This document shows positions 35,510 through 44,427 of a DNA stretch of 64,000 bases, one piece after another. The position numbers and the translations under genes are program-made. The notes under the pieces were generated by a model. That model ran no database searches, had not been told where the DNA came from, and was given only the letters and a program-made list of their open reading frames with translations. This DNA is from an uncultured Azospirillum sp. GTDB taxonomy: Bacteria; Pseudomonadota; Alphaproteobacteria; RF32; CAG-239. Within the stretch, counting starts at the first letter, position 1. Each line of letters starts with the position of its first letter. The stretch covers positions 1 to 64,000 of the forward strand of contig UQCS01000003.1 in the NCBI GenBank assembly GCA_900539605.1. The letters are read 5' to 3'.

Positions 35510-37111
35510 ATGTCTTTTTTTAAAACCCTGCACGGCTTCCCCGCTTTGTCTTCCGTCCGTTTTAATTTTCTCTACAGCCTGTTCACGATAGCTGCATATA
35601 ACATTCCTTTCATTTTGGCGGCAAAACAAATCAGCGGTTCATGGACCGACGCGGCGTTGATTGTTGTTTGCGTTTTGTGCGGACTCAACATCATTTTGGC
35701 GCTTTTGTTTACCAGGCATCTGGTCAAACCGTTGGCAATTGCTTTCTGCATCATCAACACAGCCGCTCTTTACTTTATGACGGCTTACGGAGTGGTGATT
35801 GACAAGATTATGTTAATGAACGTCATTCAGACAGATGTTTATGAAGTGGCCGACCTGCTTAATATCAAAATGTTCTTCTATTTGACCGCACTGGGACTTA
35901 TTCCCTCTTATCTGATTTATAAAACCCGCATTACTTTTCTGCCGTTCAAAAAAGAAGCTATGACAAAAACGCCGCAAATTTTGCTTTCGGCCTTGATAAT
36001 CGTCGCCGTAATCGCTGCGGCCATGCCGCGTGACCACGAGGTTTTTAACCGCAACAAACATATTAAAAACGCTCTCATACCGGTCAATTATATCGGCGCG
36101 GCCATTTCGGTTGCCAAAATCAAATGGAAATACCGCAAAGACCATCTGCTGGAAATTTCCGCCGATGCTCATATGCTGCCGCAAAGCCATAACGGCAAAC
36201 CAAATCTGATTGTCGTGGTGATCGGCGAATCTGCCCGTGATGCCAGCTTTTCGCTTTCCGGATATCAGCGTCCAACCAACCGGCCGCTTGAAAAATTTGC
36301 CGACGAACTGATTTATTTTGACAATTTTTATTCATGCGGTACCGCAACCACGATATCGCTGCCCTGCATTTTTTCGCCCTATCCGCGTAAAAAGTTCGAA
36401 CCGGAAAGCGAACGCCGGATTGAAAACGTGCTGGATATTTTGGATCATGCCGGTTATAAACTGCTGTGGCGCGAAAACAACACCGATTGCAAAAACAACT
36501 GTAACCGGATTGAACAGGAACGATTTTGTCACGTCAAAGAATGCCCGGATGAAATTATGCTGACCGACTTTGCCGCAAAGGTCCAAAGCAGTGACAAGCC
36601 TGCCGTGGTGGTTCTGCACCAACGTGGCAGCCACGGACCGCTTTACAGCTTGCGCTACCCGCCGGAATTTGAGATTTACCGCCCGGTATGCCGCAAGGAA
36701 TTTTTGCATGACTGCCAAACCGAAGAACTGGTAAACGCTTATGACAACACCATTTATTACACTTCTCATATGCTGGCGCAAACGCTTGAACTGTTAAAGC
36801 AATTGTCTGATCGCTACAACACGGCTTTGTTTTTCACCTCAGACCACGGAGAATCTTTGGGTGAAAACGGGGTTTATCTTCACTCGGCGCCTTATGACAC
36901 CGCACCCGACGAGCAAAAACACGTTCCCGGAATGTTCTGGTTTTCGGCCGATTATGCCGCGGACAACAATTTGGATGTCGAATGTGTACGCCGACTGCGC
37001 AACAATTACTTCTCCCACGACAACGTCTTTCATACGCTGCTCGGAATGAGTCGTGTTTCCAGTTCCTATTACAATCCGGAATTAGACATTCTGGCCCGTT
37101 GCCGACGTTAA
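35510..37111 (+). CDS. Lipid A phosphoethanolamine transferase (EptA-like)
   Basis: A sulfatase-fold enzyme of the EptA/MCR group that transfers phosphoethanolamine from phosphatidylethanolamine to lipid A or core. It has five N-terminal membrane helices (to about 175) and a periplasmic catalytic domain with VVVIGESARDASFSLSGYQRP, the nucleophile T280 in SCGTATTISLPCIFS, and FFTSDHGESLGENGVYLHSAPY. The 533-residue length is normal. Such modification lowers surface charge and polymyxin binding, but the exact acceptor is inferred. Its last 30 bases overlap the convergent AnmK-family gene. Confidence 0.9.
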   Translation: MSFFKTLHGFPALSSVRFNFLYSLFTIAAYNIPFILAAKQISGSWTDAALIVVCVLCGLNIILALLFTRHLVKPLAIAFCIINTAALYFMTAYGVVIDKIMLMNVIQTDVYEVADLLNIKMFFYLTALGLIPSYLIYKTRITFLPFKKEAMTKTPQILLSALIIVAVIAAAMPRDHEVFNRNKHIKNALIPVNYIGAAISVAKIKWKYRKDHLLEISADAHMLPQSHNGKPNLIVVVIGESARDASFSLSGYQRPTNRPLEKFADELIYFDNFYSCGTATTISLPCIFSPYPRKKFEPESERRIENVLDILDHAGYKLLWRENNTDCKNNCNRIEQERFCHVKECPDEIMLTDFAAKVQSSDKPAVVVLHQRGSHGPLYSLRYPPEFEIYRPVCRKEFLHDCQTEELVNAYDNTIYYTSHMLAQTLELLKQLSDRYNTALFFTSDHGESLGENGVYLHSAPYDTAPDEQKHVPGMFWFSADYAADNNLDVECVRRLRNNYFSHDNVFHTLLGMSRVSSSYYNPELDILARCRR

Positions 37112-38464
37112 GCTTTGCCAACCTTTCGCAGCCCGGCTCCACAGTTTCGGCGTTTGTTCCGGCCGGGCCGGATTGTCATACTGCTGCAGAAGCTCTGTCA
37201 AAAGATACGGTCCGTTCTGGCTTGGCAGCACATAAACCCCGCCGACGGTCGGCATGCGACAGCCGGTAGTAGAAGGCAATGAAAACGGTTGGTTGACGAT
37301 TTTACAATAAGCCATATCGGCAAAAATGCGCGCTTCCATATATTCCCCCGAAAAACCGAATGCCCCGGCAAAATCCACCACTGGGTTATCTGGCAGCCGT
37401 GCAAAAACATCGGCAAAGATCATCCGATGTTCAGGCAAAACGTCACCCTGACGATGCAACAGGTTCTCGAAATCCTGCCTGACCAGAGGATTTTTCCAAC
37501 CACCGCCAAACAAAAGATACAAAGACGGCAGCATAAGCTGCGGATGAACATAGTGCAGATTATAAACATAGCTGTAGGCGCTCAAATATTCGACGGTCCG
37601 CAAATTGTCGGCAAAAGAATAATTCTCATCATACACAAGCTTATACCAGTGCGGATCCGAAGACTTGGGGGGTAATTTATGATAAAAATTTTCTCCTTCG
37701 CCGGTAACCGCCGCCTGATTGAACAGGCGCGACAGCAAATCGGGACGGACGGTTCCTTCGGCACCGAATTGCCCGTCTTTGTCAAACGGCAATCGTTTAT
37801 ATTCACGCATCAAAAGATCGGTTAAATGGTTAAACGGTCCGATATCCCAACCGGCAACTTGCGGATGTTCCGAATCCTGCGTGCGGGTAATCAGCGCAAT
37901 GTTACCGGTATTGCCGCCGTTGCAAAAGGCAACTGCACCATGTCCCCGGTCGGCCATCATCTGTGCAATATGAAAATTGTGCAGCGGTGCCAGCGGGGCA
38001 CCTTCGCCGCCGTTCATGATATCGTCGGAACGAAAGTCATAGATCACCGGAATACCAGTCAGATCGGCCAGCAACCGGGCATCGCCGACTTGCAGCGTGT
38101 AAGGTTGACCGTTGCCGGCAATCGAAGGCGGGAAATGGTCACAGGTTTGCCCATGAAAACCGAGAGCAGCAATTTGATTGCGTTCCAGTCCGCTGATCTC
38201 CATCAAGAGATTAACAGCTTCCGCCACCAACCGGGTATAACTCTCCACCGTCTGAACAAACAACGGGTCATTCAGCGCCTCTTCGGTCGCTGCATACTGT
38301 TTTATATGCTCGCGCAACCCGATAAACTGCTGTTTCAAACGCTCGGGATAAGCAAACGAAAAAGCCTTCAAATCTTCAATTGCATTATCTTCAAAAGCCG
38401 TCAGAACAACGTCGACGGCATCCAGAGAGTTGCCGGTCATAATCCCGATCGTGTTTATTTTCAT
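37082..38464 (-). CDS. AnmK-family anhydro-N-acetylmuramic acid kinase, divergent
   Basis: AnmK phosphorylates and opens 1,6-anhydro-MurNAc in peptidoglycan recycling. The family signature appears in diverged form: IGIMTGNSLDAVDVVL (usual GLMSGTSLDGVD), GFHGQT, GGNTGNIALI, and GWDIGPFNHLTDLLM (usual DTGPGN). The catalytic Asp of that last motif is present, and the LFGGGWKNP and CRMPTVGGVYVLP regions are recognisable. At 460 residues it is 70-90 longer than typical AnmK. The 3' end overlaps the convergent EptA-like gene by 30 bases. The substrate may differ from classical AnmK. Confidence 0.75.
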   Translation of the reverse strand: MKINTIGIMTGNSLDAVDVVLTAFEDNAIEDLKAFSFAYPERLKQQFIGLREHIKQYAATEEALNDPLFVQTVESYTRLVAEAVNLLMEISGLERNQIAALGFHGQTCDHFPPSIAGNGQPYTLQVGDARLLADLTGIPVIYDFRSDDIMNGGEGAPLAPLHNFHIAQMMADRGHGAVAFCNGGNTGNIALITRTQDSEHPQVAGWDIGPFNHLTDLLMREYKRLPFDKDGQFGAEGTVRPDLLSRLFNQAAVTGEGENFYHKLPPKSSDPHWYKLVYDENYSFADNLRTVEYLSAYSYVYNLHYVHPQLMLPSLYLLFGGGWKNPLVRQDFENLLHRQGDVLPEHRMIFADVFARLPDNPVVDFAGAFGFSGEYMEARIFADMAYCKIVNQPFSLPSTTGCRMPTVGGVYVLPSQNGPYLLTELLQQYDNPARPEQTPKLWSRAAKGWQSLTSATGQNV

Positions 38465-38525
38465 TCAAGTCGCTCCTGTTGTAAATCCATAAAGATACTA
38501 TAACCGGCATTGCTTTAATATTTGA

Positions 38526-39029
38526 TTAAGCGCTACAGGCATCGGTACGAACTTCGGCGGGGGCCGCACCGTTTTGGTTGGACGCACTGTTATCCCGGAT
38601 ATGTTCCCTCAGCTGATTTTTGAAGTCTTCGGCATTACCGTAACTGCGGCTTATATAAGCCGTCATCGTTACATAAATCAAATCGTCGATTGTGGGATGA
38701 TTATGAATCAGCAAATTGAGCTTGCGGATCATTTTTTCTTTATACTTATAGTTGTCCTCACCAAAATTTGCCAGCCCGATCAAACGCTGATGAATATCGC
38801 GAACAGTACGGGCATTGTATTCGATACGGATCCTGGCCAACTTGTCCTGATAGGCCGCTACCGATGCAAAATCGGAGACCTTTACCAGTTGTTTTTCCAG
38901 GTCGCTCTGCGGACAGATTTTGGCAGCCGTCTGTTCCAAAACGGCAAACAACAACCCTCTGCTGCCGGCATTTTGCAGGTCAAGAAGAAATGTCTCGCCA
39001 AAAGTCTTTTTTACGATTTCCCCTGCCAT
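38526..39029 (-). CDS. Hypothetical protein (167 aa)
   Basis: Not recognised. It is predicted to be soluble and mostly helical, with no signal peptide. It starts MAGEIVKKTFGETFLLDLQ and ends in a low-complexity Ala/Asn-rich tail. It lies 61 bases upstream of the AnmK-family gene on the same strand, so the two could share a transcript. No function is proposed. Confidence 0.62.
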   Translation of the reverse strand: MAGEIVKKTFGETFLLDLQNAGSRGLLFAVLEQTAAKICPQSDLEKQLVKVSDFASVAAYQDKLARIRIEYNARTVRDIHQRLIGLANFGEDNYKYKEKMIRKLNLLIHNHPTIDDLIYVTMTAYISRSYGNAEDFKNQLREHIRDNSASNQNGAAPAEVRTDACSA

Positions 39030-39206
39030 GGCCCTTCTCCTCGCTTCATAATTATATTTCGGTTTATAGAATAAAGTTTAGCATAAAATCACTGTATTCA
39101 CAATAAAAAACTCGGATCCAGAACAATAAAATAATCTTATAAACTTAATTATTGATTTGATTATTTTCAACGGTCATTTTATAATTGCGACTTTGAGGAG
39201 AAAAAT

Positions 39207-39893
39207 ATGAGCGAACTTTGTCTGTCATCCGAATTATATCCGATTGCACCTACCGACCTTGCCGTCTTGGAAGACGGACCGGCCGAATATCGCGGACGCT
39301 TCAAAAACGAAATCGTCGTTTTGATCGGTGACAGCCATACCGGACAAATCGACACTTTGGTTTGCGGACGCGAAAAAGTTGTATCCGCCTTAAAAAACGG
39401 TACCGTCTCTGTTCCGGTTCGGATAGCCTTTATCAGTAAAATCCGCCGATTTGACTTCATCACCGTTTTCGTCAAACCGCTTCGTTCCCGCTATAAAATA
39501 TTTTCTTCCAACATTTACCATATTGACCCGGCCGAAATTCGCCGGATGAAAATCGAACGCAACATTCGTACCCGCGAAAACGCTTATGTCTTCAGCAACC
39601 CCTTGTTTTACTACGACGAACAAGAACGCAAACGCCAGTATAACGAATTATACGAGTCGATGAAAAAAGGATATAACGACGAATTTCCGATCGATATCAT
39701 GCTGCTGCGGATGATGGGCATCAAAGACACCGTCAATCAGGGACACCACCGGATGGGAATTGCCCTTGAATGTCGGTTACCACAGGTTGCGGTTCGATTT
39801 AGCGCTGCCGGCAGTGCGCCTAAAATTCTCCAACCGCTGTTAAAAGTGATTGCCGATATTAACATCACTCTCAAATTATGGAACAAAAAATGA
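39207..39893 (+). CDS. Hypothetical protein with ParB-like HR motif (228 aa)
   Basis: Not assigned to a named family. The most distinctive part is near residues 160-190, PIDIMLLRMMGIKDTVNQGHHRMGIALE. The D/NQGHHR core (177-182) resembles the DGxHR motif of ParB/sulfiredoxin-fold proteins. It directly precedes and overlaps a glycosyltransferase gene, so a role in glycan synthesis or its control is plausible but not shown. GAGGAG before the ATG at 39207 supports the start. Confidence 0.6.
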   Translation: MSELCLSSELYPIAPTDLAVLEDGPAEYRGRFKNEIVVLIGDSHTGQIDTLVCGREKVVSALKNGTVSVPVRIAFISKIRRFDFITVFVKPLRSRYKIFSSNIYHIDPAEIRRMKIERNIRTRENAYVFSNPLFYYDEQERKRQYNELYESMKKGYNDEFPIDIMLLRMMGIKDTVNQGHHRMGIALECRLPQVAVRFSAAGSAPKILQPLLKVIADINITLKLWNKK

Positions 39894-40939
39894 CCCGCAT
39901 TCTTCATATTGCCAACTTCAACTCCCTGCGCCTGAAAGGCTGCTTTCAGTGCGGTTTTCCGGTAAAGATTTCTTACGGGCTGATCAAAAACGGCTTCGAA
40001 GTCATTAATTACTCCGACCGCGATTTGTGCCGGATGTTCGGTTTCGGACATATGAATGCACTCGGACGTTACCGGTTGGGTAAACACTTATGTGAATTTT
40101 GCCGCACCGTCCGTCCCGATGCCTTGTTGCTGGGACATGCCAACACTATCGGTAACGAAACGATTATGCAAATTAAGAAAATGCTCCCCGGAATCCGGGT
40201 AATGCAATGGAATTGTGATGCAATCACGCCCGAGAGCCAACGTAATCTCGGCGCCGTCCGCGAGCGGCTGCAAGTCGTTGACGCCACAATGATTTCTACC
40301 GGCGATCGTCAAATGCTTCAACAATTCAAACAGGAAGGTAAACCGATTGCCTACCTTCCCAACATGGTCGATGCTTCGATCGAAACCGGAACCGCTTTTA
40401 ATGATGCCGCTCTTCCCTACGATGTTTTGCTTTGTGCCAACACCGGACGCCGTCAGTTTTGTGGCAAAGACAAAGAAGTCGAACAGATTATCGACGAGTC
40501 TGCCGCACGGATTCCGGACATTAAATGGCTGCTCGGCGGTTTGAAAGATCAGCCGGCCCTGCACGGTGCGGCCTATCTCAACGCATTCAAACAAGCCGGG
40601 ATCGGCTTTAATCTCAGCCGCTATAACGACGTTTATCTCTACAGTTCCGACCGTCTGGCTCATATCATCGGCAACGGACAGCTGGCAATGATTGACCGTG
40701 CCTGCGGTTTTGCCGACGTTCTCCCCGAAACCGGTGTTGCTTTTTACGGCAGCGAAACCGAGTTTTACGACAAGCTCGCCTACTACGTCAAAAATCCCGC
40801 GGCCCGTATGAAAGCTGCCCAGGAAGGATACGAAGCCTATTACAAAGAGTTTAACAATCAGACCGTCACCGCTTATATGGCTGCTCTTCTGTTTGACAAC
40901 TTTCCAGAGCCCGAACGTCCCTGGCAGATTGTCATCTGA
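39878..40939 (+). CDS. Glycosyltransferase, GT-B (family 1-like)
   Basis: A 353-residue protein with the layout of a GT-B glycosyltransferase: an N-terminal acceptor domain (ILHIANFNSLRLKGC, YGLIKNGFEVINYSDRD) and a C-terminal donor domain (GIGFNLSRYNDVYLYSSDRLAHIIGNGQLAMID, GVAFYGSETEFYDKLAYYVKNP). The start is uncertain: ATG at 39878, overlapping the preceding gene by 16 bases, or ATG at 39890. It overlaps the end of the convergent glycerol-1-phosphate dehydrogenase gene by 8 bases. Donor and acceptor are unknown. Confidence 0.78.
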   Translation: MEQKMTRILHIANFNSLRLKGCFQCGFPVKISYGLIKNGFEVINYSDRDLCRMFGFGHMNALGRYRLGKHLCEFCRTVRPDALLLGHANTIGNETIMQIKKMLPGIRVMQWNCDAITPESQRNLGAVRERLQVVDATMISTGDRQMLQQFKQEGKPIAYLPNMVDASIETGTAFNDAALPYDVLLCANTGRRQFCGKDKEVEQIIDESAARIPDIKWLLGGLKDQPALHGAAYLNAFKQAGIGFNLSRYNDVYLYSSDRLAHIIGNGQLAMIDRACGFADVLPETGVAFYGSETEFYDKLAYYVKNPAARMKAAQEGYEAYYKEFNNQTVTAYMAALLFDNFPEPERPWQIVI

Positions 40940-42014
40940 TCAACCGCTGCAAAACCGGGTCTTCGTCAATCAGGCGAACCGCCCGTCCCAGTGATTGCGG
41001 CTCCGAAAGAACAGTATAATAATTTTCCTTGATTGTCGGTGCCACTTCAATTGCTTTGATAAACTCGGTCTTGTCAAACGGACTTTCCGCCACAAAGTCA
41101 AAAAATCCGGTGGCCGATAAAATATCGCGCACCCCGTCGGTTTCGGGATTATTTTGCAGCATCGCGCAAAGATAAGCCGCGGTTCCAACCTGCAGTCCGT
41201 GCATTTTTGGTTTGGCTGCCAGTTCGTCCAACGCATGAGAAATCAAATGTTCCGATCCGCTTGCCGGGCGCGAAGTCCCGGCAATCTCCATCGAAATACC
41301 GCTGTAAAGCAATGATGTGGCCAGACTGCGTTGAAAACGGGATGATTCGATATCGCTGCTGTGACGCAAAAACAACAGGTCCAGCGAATTATAAGCCATC
41401 ATTGACGCAAAATCATTATATCTTTCCAGCCCATGCGTAAAAGCGCTCTTCCAATCCCAAAGGGCGCTCACCTTTGCAATCATGTCTCCCACCCCGGAAT
41501 ACAAAAACACTTTCGGACAGTCGGCAATGACATCCAGATCAATTACAACGCCGTACGGAATGGCCGATTTTACCGTTTTTCGCGCGCCGTTTACCGTCAG
41601 TGACGATGTGGGAGAACAAAAACCGTCGTTGGACATTGAAGTCGGCACACTGATGTAAGGCAACCGCAACAGGTTGGAAACATATTTGGCAAAATCCAAC
41701 ACCTTGCCGCCACCGACCCCGACAATTGCTTTGGTTTTCGTCGGCAGCGAGAACGCCGTTGCCGTAATATCTTCAATGGCAATCGTGGTCACAATGTCTT
41801 CCGATAAAATTTCGATCCGGTGCTCTTTCAGTCCGCCTTTAAGTTTATCTCCGAGCATTTCGTCCATTCCTTCACCCCAAAACAGGGCAATGCCGATCAT
41901 ATCCTTGTCAAACAGATATTTTCCGATTTTGGCGATTTTGTGAGAACCGATTTTTAACAGATACGGAATATTAATCTGACGGTTAGCGGTTAGATAAGGC
42001 GGATGTTTTTTCAT
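40932..42014 (-). CDS. sn-Glycerol-1-phosphate dehydrogenase family protein
   Basis: An iron/zinc-dependent alcohol-dehydrogenase-fold enzyme of the EgsA/AraM group, which reduces dihydroxyacetone phosphate to sn-glycerol 1-phosphate. It has the nucleotide loop GVGGGKVLDFAKY (99-111), PTSMSNDGFCSPTSSL, GVVIDLDVI, YSGVGDMIAK with the ligand Asp, and SGSEHLISHALDE with the metal His. With the ATG at 42014 (GGAAGGA before it) it has 360 residues and overlaps the HAD gene by 32 bases. The reaction is usual in archaea, where it sets lipid stereochemistry, and occasional in bacteria. A glycan-linked role is inferred. Confidence 0.82.
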   Translation of the reverse strand: MKKHPPYLTANRQINIPYLLKIGSHKIAKIGKYLFDKDMIGIALFWGEGMDEMLGDKLKGGLKEHRIEILSEDIVTTIAIEDITATAFSLPTKTKAIVGVGGGKVLDFAKYVSNLLRLPYISVPTSMSNDGFCSPTSSLTVNGARKTVKSAIPYGVVIDLDVIADCPKVFLYSGVGDMIAKVSALWDWKSAFTHGLERYNDFASMMAYNSLDLLFLRHSSDIESSRFQRSLATSLLYSGISMEIAGTSRPASGSEHLISHALDELAAKPKMHGLQVGTAAYLCAMLQNNPETDGVRDILSATGFFDFVAESPFDKTEFIKAIEVAPTIKENYYTVLSEPQSLGRAVRLIDEDPVLQRLIR

Positions 42015-42675
42015 TGTTTTTTCCTTCCAAAAAACGGTAAACCTGCTCAAAATCAATCAGCTTAACCGCAGGAATCCCTAAACTGACACATTGCCGTAAC
42101 AGCATTTTCCGCGCAAAAACCCAGTCAGCAATTCGCGCCGCCGCCAGATCGGGCATACCGTCACCGCAATAGACAACCCGATATCCCAAGTCGTGCAGAT
42201 AAGCAACAATGGCCGCTTTGTTTACGCCGGTACCGGGGTCGTAAAAACGGCTGCCTGCCGGAGGCGGTGTCATTTCAAGCCCGTGACGGCTGCTGTATGT
42301 TCCGTGGTTGGCCACCAGTCGAATTCCGTATTCGGCTATTTCCGGCCCAATCAGCAAATTGATATAATAATCACAGCCCGCCGAACAAACATACACCGGT
42401 ATTTGTTGTTCTTGGCACCACGCGGCAGTTTTCAAAAAATCGCGGTCGATCCGGATTTTGCGGATAAAATCATCCAAATCGGCTTTTTTCACTCTGAGAG
42501 AGGCAAAAATTTCCTTCAATGCCCCAAAGTGCGTTTTTTTGCCCTCCATGTAGGCCTGCCAAGGCGCCAACGACTTTTCACCCAGGTATTGTCGGCTGAT
42601 ATAATAAAAGAAGTCGTCATCACTGATGGTTCCGTCAAAATCCGAAACCAACGCTGTCTTGCGTTGTACCGCCAT
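41983..42675 (-). CDS. HAD-superfamily phosphatase (MtnX/PSPase-like)
   Basis: A 230-residue HAD phosphatase of the phosphoserine-phosphatase-like class. Motif I is D12-F-D14-G-T, motif II VCSAG near residue 100, and motif III/IV YCGDGMPDLAAA near 170-180. MtnX-like proteins of this type hydrolyse small phosphometabolites. It is the first gene of a two-gene unit with the glycerol-1-phosphate dehydrogenase, overlapping it by 32 bases, so its substrate may be linked to that enzyme's product. Confidence 0.82.
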   Translation of the reverse strand: MAVQRKTALVSDFDGTISDDDFFYYISRQYLGEKSLAPWQAYMEGKKTHFGALKEIFASLRVKKADLDDFIRKIRIDRDFLKTAAWCQEQQIPVYVCSAGCDYYINLLIGPEIAEYGIRLVANHGTYSSRHGLEMTPPPAGSRFYDPGTGVNKAAIVAYLHDLGYRVVYCGDGMPDLAAARIADWVFARKMLLRQCVSLGIPAVKLIDFEQVYRFLEGKNNEKTSALSNR

Positions 42676-42765
42676 TACCGCCTCATTTCAAAAATGCTTT
42701 ACTTTTGCAGCATATCCTATATATTTTACCAAATGATGAATTTTTAAGCCCCAAGATTTGAGAAA

Positions 42766-43821
42766 ATGTTTTTACTGATCGTTTTTGCCGCTTCGGCAAT
42801 TTGTATTTCTTTTTTATGTTCGGTTCTCGAAGCCGTCCTGCTGTCGATTACCCCAAGTTTTATCGCCCAGCTTCGGGAAAACAAACCGCGTCTGTATGCG
42901 CATCTTTCGGAATTGAAAACCAACATGGACTCTCCCTTGGCTGCCATCCTGACCTTAAACACGATTGCCCACACCGTCGGCGCGGCCGGCGTCGGTGCTC
43001 AGGTAGCGGCAATTTACGGACAGGCCTATCTCGGTCTGGCTTCGGGCGTGATGACGCTGGCTATTTTGATTTTGTCGGAGATTCTGCCCAAGAGCATCGG
43101 TGCCAAATACTGGAGACAACTTGCAGCTTTCATGGCAGCCACCGTTCGCGTTATGATCGTTGTCCTTAAACCGCTGTTGTATATTTCGGACTTTATTATG
43201 GGAATGTTCTCCGCCGAAACCGACAATTCTACTCTTAGAGAAGAAATACGCGCCCTCGGCAAAATGGCCGAAGAAGAAAAAGTCATCACCGAAACTCAGT
43301 ACCGCCTGATCCGCAACACCATTATGCTGTCAACCATCCGGGTCGAAGATGTGATGACGCCGCGTACGGTTGTACATAAAATCAAACCCGGTATGACAAT
43401 TCGGGAATTTGACATTTTTCTGACTTCTACCCCTTTCTCGCGTTTTCCGATCATCGACGAAGAAAAACAGATCTATCTCGGTTATATTCACAAATCGAGC
43501 ACTTTTAAGGCAACCGACGAACAGACGGTCGACCAGTTTGCCCGGCCGATGCGCAGTTTTGGCCCCGAAGCCCGCCTCGAAGACGTTTTGTCCTCCATGA
43601 TCAAAGACCGCAATCATATTGCGATGGTGGTCGACGCCTATGGAAACTGGATCGGCATTATTACGATGGAAGATATTATCGAAAGTATTCTCGGCAAAGA
43701 AATTGTCGACGAAACCGATATGGTGGCCGATATGAGAATGTATGCCAAATTAAAATGGAAACGCAAACGCCAAAACAAAACCGCTTCGGCAAAAAATGAA
43801 CACAACAACGAACCCGACTAA
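42766..43821 (+). CDS. CNNM/DUF21 transporter with CBS domains
   Basis: A 351-residue membrane protein of the CNNM/CorB group (formerly HlyC/CorC). The N-terminal DUF21 domain has three to four membrane helices and the SVLEAVLLSITPSF motif. A CBS pair follows (VEDVMTPRTVVHKIKP, RFPIIDE, VDAYGNWIGIITMEDIIESILG). It ends without the C-terminal CorC_HlyC domain. CNNM proteins export Mg2+ or regulate it. The role here is inferred from family. Confidence 0.85.
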   Translation: MFLLIVFAASAICISFLCSVLEAVLLSITPSFIAQLRENKPRLYAHLSELKTNMDSPLAAILTLNTIAHTVGAAGVGAQVAAIYGQAYLGLASGVMTLAILILSEILPKSIGAKYWRQLAAFMAATVRVMIVVLKPLLYISDFIMGMFSAETDNSTLREEIRALGKMAEEEKVITETQYRLIRNTIMLSTIRVEDVMTPRTVVHKIKPGMTIREFDIFLTSTPFSRFPIIDEEKQIYLGYIHKSSTFKATDEQTVDQFARPMRSFGPEARLEDVLSSMIKDRNHIAMVVDAYGNWIGIITMEDIIESILGKEIVDETDMVADMRMYAKLKWKRKRQNKTASAKNEHNNEPD

Positions 43822-43892
43822 GAAAGCGGTTGACTACCCTGTTTTATCTTATATGATGTCCTCATTACTTAACTTTAGTTTATGAGGATATT

Positions 43893-44354
43893 ATGAAATA
43901 TTATATTGTCAGCGGTGGTTTTGATCCGATCCACGAGGGTCACATCGCGATGATTAATGAAGCCGCCCGCCGCAGCGACGGTGTCATATTGCTGCTCAAT
44001 TCCGATCAATGGCTCTGCCGCAAAAAGGGTAAGAATTTTATGAGCTTTCATACCCGCAAAACCATTTGCGAAAATTTGAAAAACATTATTAAAGTCCTTC
44101 CCTTTAATGACGACGACAACTCTGCCAGTGACGGTATCCGTCTGGTGCGGGAACAATTTCCTGATGCGGAACTGGTCTTTGCCAACGGCGGCGACCGCAC
44201 TCATGACAACATTCCTGAGACCGAAACCTGCCGTCTGTATAACGTCGCGCTCGAATTCGGTATCGGCGGCGAAAACAAAGCCAACTCATCTTCCTGGATT
44301 TTGAATAATTGGGAAAAAGCAGTCAGTTCCGACTCATCCCAACAGGAAAACTGA
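43893..44354 (+). CDS. Nucleotidyltransferase (cytidylyltransferase-like)
   Basis: A 153-residue HIGH-superfamily nucleotidyltransferase. GGFDPIHEGHIAMINEA gives the HxGH signature at 14-17, and FANGGDRTHDNIPE (about 97-108) matches a conserved family block also found in phage-encoded homologues. Related proteins are the TagD, RfaE C-terminal and GCT enzymes that activate glycerol, heptose or ethanolamine phosphates. The substrate is not evident. It lies about 1.2 kb from the HAD phosphatase/glycerol-1-phosphate dehydrogenase pair, so activation of a glycerol- or alditol-phosphate is conceivable. Confidence 0.8.
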   Translation: MKYYIVSGGFDPIHEGHIAMINEAARRSDGVILLLNSDQWLCRKKGKNFMSFHTRKTICENLKNIIKVLPFNDDDNSASDGIRLVREQFPDAELVFANGGDRTHDNIPETETCRLYNVALEFGIGGENKANSSSWILNNWEKAVSSDSSQQEN

Positions 44355-44368
44355 AAATCTTTTATGAC

Positions 44369-44397
44369 AAAACCCGGATATCAATTATCCGGGTTTT
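44369..44397. terminator. Bidirectional terminator
   Basis: A perfect 12-bp stem (AAAACCCGGATA / TATCCGGGTTTT) around a 5-base loop, between the convergent genes ending at 44354 and 44428. Confidence 0.88.
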
Positions 44398-44427
44398 GTT
44401 TTTGCCGTCAGAGACACCGCCGGGGAA

